Source of the DNA: Serendipita indica DSM 11827 | Taxonomy: Eukaryota > Basidiomycota > Agaricomycetes > Sebacinales > Serendipitaceae | Assembly: GCA_910890315.1 (NCBI GenBank) | Contig: CAJVGD010000052.1 | Location: forward strand, 62,001 to 126,000 | Direction of reading: 5' to 3' | Length of the DNA: 64,000 nt | In this document: one piece after another, positions 58,815-64,000 of the stretch | Numbering within the stretch: position 1 is the first letter of the stretch | How the letters are laid out: every line of letters begins with the position of its first letter | Made by a program: the position numbers and the translations under genes | The notes under the pieces: model-generated | Databases searched by the model: none | The model's input: only the letters and a program-made list of their open reading frames with translations | Told to the model about the DNA's origin: nothing

Positions 58815-59471
58815 TTAGTTTGGAGTTACGACCAGGGTAACAGGGGTACATTTCCCCCTCGTCGGTGTAAACGCATCGGTCGCGTTTACGGCGTACCAGA
58901 TATCAAACGCGCCGGTACCTGCTAGCTGAGGGGAGAGGTTTTCGCAGGAGAAGAAGGAACCGGTATTGCCGCCTGCCGCGAGGAATGCCTTTGTAGTGCT
59001 ACCTTTGTCAAACTACCAATTCGCCTCAGAAAAGGAATATTGATTAAAGGGGGTGTTCTCACCACTACGCAGTAGCTTGGATAGATGACGGGGAGCGTGA
59101 TATTACCTGGCTGCCGAAAGAGAGAGGTTTATTGGGGAGGACGAGATTGTTCATAATTCGGCGCCCAAAATTGAACGATATGGTCGTGAGCTCGTTGCCT
59201 CGGAGGTCCCAGCGTGGGACCGACAGACTAGAACAGGATGCACAAGTCTACATGAGAGTAAGTCATAGAGTCTTGGACAGTGGAAGATACATACGCCCAG
59301 ATTAAAGGTGTTACTCGCGTTCGTTGGAAGGAGCGAGGCGCGTACAGGAGGAGAGGTAACGTCGACTGGAACTATGGAAATCCCAAAGTTTTCGAGCGAG
59401 GCTTGACATGTCTGAGCCACGACGTTTACGACGAGGAACCCAAAGGTGCCGAGGAGGGCGACTAGCTTCAT
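58815..59471 (-). pseudogene. Small secreted six-cysteine protein 5, probable single-base frame break
   Basis: ATG 59471 to TAA 58815 with the family layout: signal peptide MKLVALLGTFGFLVVNVVAQ, TCQASLENFGISIVP, the TCASC pair, VPRWDLRGNEL, NNLVLPNKPLSF, YPSYC, then FLAAGGNTGSFFSCENLSP, FDIWYAVNATDAF and GKCTPV. By alignment with protein 3 one base is missing just after the PNKPLSF codons (near 59,115), so the exon 2 frame breaks before the YPSYC block. Everything else is well kept. It is either a very young pseudogene or a base-calling error; if the base is restored in another read set this is a normal gene. Confidence 0.65.
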
Positions 59472-59907
59472 GAGGGGTGAGATCTGTTTCTTGGTTAGTG
59501 CCACCAATAACGCGCATCAACCGATTTATATACCCTCGGTATATCATTCGCATCAACTAGAGAAGTGTACTACATATTTAGGATCAAAGAGAACCTGGGT
59601 CGTTTCCGAGGTTTCTCAGGCCAGGATAATTGACGTTATGTTGTGATACTAGCGGGCTTAGAGATGCTGCCCGACTGCACTTGGCAGATTCATGATTTTG
59701 TATCGTCACCGGATAGCAGCCCGCGTGGAAGACGGGACTATGCTCGAATAGTTGGACCTTCTTCTCCTGATCTAGGGATATCTTTAGTGCTTTTGTATCG
59801 AAATTGCGTTGGTCTGGTCCTTGTGGTCGGAGGCAAGGGCTCGATTCACAATAACAAGATGGACAGTATAGTATGGCATGGTGATACAGAGCAAAAGATC
59901 CGTCAGG
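59472..59907. promoter_or_regulatory. Upstream region of secreted protein 5
   Basis: 436 bp. A minus-strand TATATAAA (59525-59532) lies about 54 bp before the ATG, and TGAGAAACCTCGG recurs near 59,608. The left end of the next gene follows. Confidence 0.5.
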
Positions 59908-61366
59908 CTATCGAATCGTCCAACTTCGAAGCAAGGTCCCAAGAATCCACCTCCACGAACGAATCGTCCATCTAGACTGTTCTATTCGTACATCCCCTTC
60001 GACGCCAACAGTCTGGAGCTCCCACTGCCCACGCCTCCTATCCGCACGGTGATCTGCATCCCACGAGCTACTGGAACGCGCAACGTGTCCCCACGCAGCC
60101 TCGAGTTCTTCATAACTCGGTGGACCTTCGCGTCGTCGGACGGTGAGTATGGCGACTTTGCCGTCTTGTGGGATGCCGTGGTTGATACCTTGTTTTCCTG
60201 GCGCAAGAAGGGTGGTGTTGTAGACAACTAGGATCGTGAACAAGTGCTCAAGGTCGATAGATCACAGGCGCATACCTTCCGTCTTCCACCATATCCCTTC
60301 GCTTATAGGACTCCACCTTGTCGGCTTCAATGCTCGCATAACAAGATGTTCTCGTCCAGCATTGTACCCATCCTGCTGGATATCGTGATGTGCGCCTGCC
60401 CATAGCTCCTTGGAGACACTACATCGCGTCAGCCCTCGATCAAGTCATGTAGAAGAGACGTACGCTAGGAACCACGCCCCTGTTCGCGCACCCGCACCAT
60501 CCTGCTTCCACGCACGGAAATGATTGCCTCCGACCAGACTCTCCCAACAGGTTCCATAATCCGGCCAGCCATACAACGGCCAATCAAAATTCTGCCTAGC
60601 CAGCAGCTGCTCCGTCTTATTCCCTCCCTGATGCGGGAACGGATCCGCATCTGGGTCATCGTCGGACGATGGTAGGCCTGTGGTGTGGAGTGTCGAATTC
60701 GTGTGTGGAATCGAGTCGCCTAGGTTGGCGATGTGCAGTGTTCCAATGTGAATTCCTAGACATTCTGTCGAGAATCCGATTGTTTGGGCGTAGTGCAAGA
60801 GACCACGGGTGGTGAGGATGTATGGATCGGAGAGACCGGAGATGATTGCGTTGAGTGGCTCGCCTCGACCAGGGAGAGTAAACTGGATTTGAGATGTATA
60901 AGGTTAGCAGAAGATTGTGTGGGAAAGATATACGCACATCAACCATCCGTCCGCCGCGGAGTCGTGGGTCTACCCATCCCATGGGCGCAAACGAGCTCTG
61001 AACTGACGGCTCCAAGTCCATTTCAATTGCTGAATCCGTTTTATTCAGCTGGAATCGAGGTTTCCTGTGCTCCTGCTGTGTAGAGGCGACGGCCACTTGC
61101 TGCGCAGCTCGTTGGGCGTAGACATTTGCGACGTCTAGAGCGTTCTGCTGGCTATTTTGGACGTCTTGCGCTCCGAATAGCGGGGAAGCCCTCGCTCCGA
61201 CGAACCACCCATGCGCGTCGACGTCATGAATCCGACAGGGGACTCCATCTACGCATGTCCGAGAGACAATGTCAGCATCCACTCGTGTTATTTGGTGTTT
61301 CCACTCGTGTACGATGAGAAATGCTGCGAGAACGAGTACCGCCGCTCGGGCGTGGCAGCGTTGCAT
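59908..61366 (-). CDS. Conserved fungal hypothetical protein, signal-anchored
   Basis: Four exons joined in frame from ATG 61366 (MQRCHARAAVLVLAAFLIVH) to the stop at 59908. The N-terminal hydrophobic stretch is a signal peptide or type II anchor. The body carries conserved-looking blocks: GWFVGARASPLFG, FTLPGRGEPLNAIISGLSDP, LHYAQTIGFSTECLGIHIG, IANLGDS, GWPDYGTCWESLVGGNHFRA, WKQDGAGARTGAWFLA, and GISEGIWW-like and NTTLLAPGKQG segments after the third and fourth splice. Relatives occur across basidiomycetes and ascomycetes as uncharacterised proteins; no catalytic motif is evident to me. Several Asn-X-Ser/Thr sites fit passage through the secretory route. The C-terminus after 60,000 is Arg/Trp-rich and may be species-specific. 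Confidence 0.75.
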
Positions 61367-61625
61367 CGACGTCGACAAGTATCGTAGATGAAATTAGAGT
61401 TCCAAATCCAACAAAGGAGGGTTGTTCGTGGCAGACTGGGTGTGGACAGATGGTGTCGGGGTCCAAGCTGTGCTAAAATGCTTGGTCACAAACTGCGATA
61501 GTCGACACCCACTTATTGGCTCAGAATCGACGGATAATGGCCATTTTACACTAAAATAGGATGTGTAAGCATCGATGGACTGCTCGCTGACTTATACACG
61601 GCATGCCTTGAACCCCACCACGACA

Positions 61626-62969
61626 ATGCCCATCGGTCACACCAAACTAAACGATGGCAGAGCTATCCCAAATCTCGCATTCGGTTCTGGCTCCGTCTTT
61701 CGTGACAAGGATGTCTACAACACCGTCACAGCTGCCCTCGACGCTGGCTTTCGCCATGTCGATACAGCCCAGGCATATCACAACGAAGACAGCGTTGGGA
61801 AGGCTATCAAGGACTGGATAGAATCGGATAAGGACGAGAAAAAGCGACAAATACCGAGGGCTCGGTGTGACTTGTGGATTACGACAAAATACAGTGGAGG
61901 TGCCGCTGGTCCATATGAAGAGTTGAAGACTAGTCTACAGAAAGTACGCTTTTTCCATCGAATACTAGTCCTTAAACTGACCAAAGTAGCTGCAACTCGA
62001 CTATGTCGATCTCTACCTCATTCATCACCCCATGTTTGTCGAAGGAAGGGTTGCACAAGCGTGGGAGGAGATGGAACGCGTAAAAAAGGATGGACTCGCT
62101 CGGTGTGTATCCCACTTTGACCAACCGACAGCGCTCACCGGACGCAGGAGTATTGGCGTCTCCAACTTTGCCACTTCCCACATCAAAGAACTCCTCAAGT
62201 CTGCCAAAGTGCTCCCAGCGGTGAACCAAGTGCGCCCGTCGTCGCCTTTTTTTACCGTGCTCACCTGCTATAGATTCGCCTGCATCCGTACATCTACGCA
62301 GAAAATCTCGAAACGATCCAGACATGTGCGAAACACTCTATCGTAGTCGAGGCTTACGGCTCTCTTTTGTAAGCTCTCCTCCCCGCCAAGGCGCTCGACT
62401 AACGGAGATAGCCCCATCACCCAACTTCCTTCCGGCCCAGTCACAGCAGCGCTGGAGAAACCCATCAAGAGACTACATGCTACAGCTGCTCAGATTCTTT
62501 TCCTATGGGTCCGCGCGAAACACGGCGTAATCGTCACGACCACCGGAAAGAAGGAGCGATTGGAAGAGTACCTCGGCATCCGAAAACTTGGTGCGTATGC
62601 CTTTTCTTGTCTCTTGCCCTATAATGACCTTTGGCTCTAGGTGAGCTAAAGGCGGAAGAGGTAGAGGCTATTGACAAGGCTGGACAAACTTCCGATGCAT
62701 GGATATATCACGCAGTGGAATCCAAGTATCAACGATTCGTACATCCAGTGTCCACCTCGCAAGCGTTCAGACGGGTTCTCGTCTTCGTTCTCGCCATCAC
62801 ATTGCTCCTTGTGACAGCATTCTGGGCCTACCTCGCAGGTGGATTCTCCGAAATGATACAAGCATATGGAGTTCCTCTAGGCATCGCGTATGGTCTCATT
62901 GCGCTAGCTGTTCTACGGCTCATCCGCCTTGCATCGAGCAATCAGGCCGAGGTCCTACCGTTCCCATGA
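61626..62969 (+). CDS. Aldo/keto reductase with C-terminal membrane extension
   Basis: Exons 61626-61943, 61990-62102, 62148-62229, from 62274, and later exons ending at TGA 62969. It is an NADPH-dependent aldo/keto reductase: start MPIGHTKLNDGRAIPNLAFG and the full catalytic tetrad, Asp (FRHVDTAQAY), Tyr (AYHNED), Lys (WITTKYSG) and His (YLIHHP). Further family blocks are SIGVSNFA, LPAVNQ and the cofactor-loop region ILFLWVRAKHGVIVTTTGKKE. Substrate unknown. Unlike usual soluble members (about 300-330 residues) it goes on for about 90 residues beyond the reductase, with two strongly hydrophobic segments (VLVFVLAITLLLVTAFWAYL and GVPLGIAYGLIALAVLRLI). It is thus likely tethered to a membrane. 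An upstream in-frame ATG at 61575 would add 17 residues; 61626 fits the family start better. Confidence 0.85.
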
Positions 62970-63573
62970 CGAGCAGAGTCTCGAAATACATACAATTTCA
63001 ATCCATCTATGAATAGTGAGCTGAGAATCTCTTTCCGGTAATCGTCGGAGTTTGAAAGCGCGACTTGAACATTGACCACATCCGGCATCTTGCCCGTTAG
63101 CGCGATTCACACCTTTTTCACAGTCAAAAGTGCTCTTTTCACTCGAAATGCATCACTTTTCCTCTCAGGTGAGTATTAGCCATCGTCTCTGTGGCCCAGT
63201 CCCGGCTGGCGTATCTTTGCATCCCGTTGGGGCGTAAGATGAGCTTACCAACCGACTAAAAGGTGATACAGGATCACTCTAGGCATGAAGAACTGAGCAT
63301 CCGTAACCAAGAGGATCTCCAGTGTCGCGGTCATCAGGTGAGTAGAGAGCGACAATTGGGATGATAGTTTGCTAACCATGTGATCTCCGGATATCAAAGA
63401 CTCTTCACTCTGATGCTTTCCCACCTCGCAAGGAATCAGTCGAGGATGCAGATGACGGCTTGACGGTTCGCGTTCTCTCCACACCCTAGCATAGTTATTT
63501 CTCATTTTACGACTCATAGCGCGCATTTCAAGTCAGCGAGCACATTGTTAGCATCCCTAATCCTTTGCGTATC
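62970..63573. other. Intergenic region before the last gene
   Basis: 604 bp between the stop of the aldo/keto reductase and the next ATG. I see no supported gene or repeat; it should hold a 3-prime end and the next promoter. Confidence 0.5.
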
Positions 63574-64000
63574 ATGATTCCATCGACGCCAGTCAAACCA
63601 CCGTCCTTCCTTTCCCCACGTCTCCAACAAGAGGATCCTGTGGAGCTTGCTTCCTCGCCCGCCTCGGAGAGTACTGCGAGTGACCTGTCGTTGGGCAATC
63701 CACCGAGCTACACCGACAAGACTCGGCCCCACAACTCAAACTTGGAGGAACCAGTCTCATATTCTCCCATGGAAAAGGGTAAATGGAGGATGCCAGTGGA
63801 GGAGAAGGACGGCGCCACGCCAGAGCCTTTTGGAGATAGCAACGAGCTCCACGGTCAAACGCCATCCCATGACCTGACGGAGTCTGAACGAGAAAGCATC
63901 ACGAATCAAGATGAAGAGTTGGCCATGGCTCTTCTTTTCGAAGACCTTCGCGAGCAAGGTTATTCGGCGGAACAGATTGAAGAGTATACGATCAACTTGC
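63574..64000 (+). CDS. Unknown protein with PPxY motif, 5-prime part
   Basis: From ATG 63574 (MIPSTPVKPPSFLSPRLQQE) the frame is open to the window end, 142 codons. The readable part is polar and disordered, with a PPSY motif (GNPPSYTDK) that could bind WW domains such as those of Rsp5-type ubiquitin ligases. A helical acidic segment follows (DEELAMALLFEDLREQGYSA, then EQIEEY). I do not recognise the family from this fragment. Confidence 0.6.
   Translation, partial: MIPSTPVKPPSFLSPRLQQEDPVELASSPASESTASDLSLGNPPSYTDKTRPHNSNLEEPVSYSPMEKGKWRMPVEEKDGATPEPFGDSNELHGQTPSHDLTESERESITNQDEELAMALLFEDLREQGYSAEQIEEYTINL

Overview
The window is nuclear DNA of a filamentous basidiomycete, most likely an Agaricomycete of the Rhizoctonia/Ceratobasidium kind. 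The evidence is many short introns (about 45-60 nt, GT-AG with a few likely GC-AG), genes packed on both strands, and a gene content typical of these fungi: a Chk1/Phk-type hybrid histidine kinase, a DUF6533 membrane protein, NLR-like proteins with TPR repeats, DUF4436 proteins and families of small secreted proteins. The genus is inferred from memory of similar proteins; kingdom and phylum are well supported.

Layout. (1) 1-20.2 kb is conserved core: the end of an OM14-like mitochondrial membrane protein, a kinase-like protein with a roughly 400-residue insert in its activation segment, a very large Chk1-like hybrid histidine kinase (2907-12644), pyroglutamyl peptidase I and the FIG4/Sac3-type phosphoinositide phosphatase in a tight head-to-head pair, and a Ser/Pro-rich protein of unknown function (17939-20219). 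(2) 17.9-39.7 kb is a tandem array of four copies of one two-gene module: the Ser-rich gene (+) facing, tail to tail, an NLR gene (-). The Ser-rich gene is whole only in module 1; modules 2 and 4 hold decayed copies and module 3 only a 5-prime scrap. Three NLRs look whole (21572-25542, 30076-33378, 35650-39741) and one has lost its front half. Each NLR has an alpha/beta-hydrolase-like N-terminus with Asp where the catalytic Ser should be, an NB-ARC-type ATPase and a TPR array; two arrays consist of near-identical 126-bp units. A gene fragment of unknown origin sits in the tail-to-tail junction of module 1.

(3) 40.8-43.3 kb holds a small secreted His/Pro-rich peptide and a DUF6533 multi-pass membrane protein. 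(4) 43.9-52.5 kb is a tandem array of DUF4436 membrane proteins on the plus strand: one whole, one with two frame breaks, one strongly decayed, one divergent, plus an orphan copy of the array promoter. (5) 53.4-59.5 kb is a minus-strand array of five paralogous small secreted six-cysteine proteins of a family I do not recognise, each with a TATA box about 50-70 bp before its ATG. (6) 59.9-64 kb returns to scattered genes: a signal-anchored conserved hypothetical protein, an aldo/keto reductase with a C-terminal membrane extension, and the start of an unknown PPxY-containing protein.

The left third is housekeeping and signalling. The middle and right are lineage-specific families made by tandem duplication: predicted intracellular recognition receptors, membrane proteins and secreted proteins. 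The NLR/Ser-rich module array is the most likely undescribed system here: a receptor locus that spreads with a fixed partner gene and whose repeat arrays are being homogenised. I saw no rRNA, tRNA, CRISPR array or recognisable transposon or retroelement.
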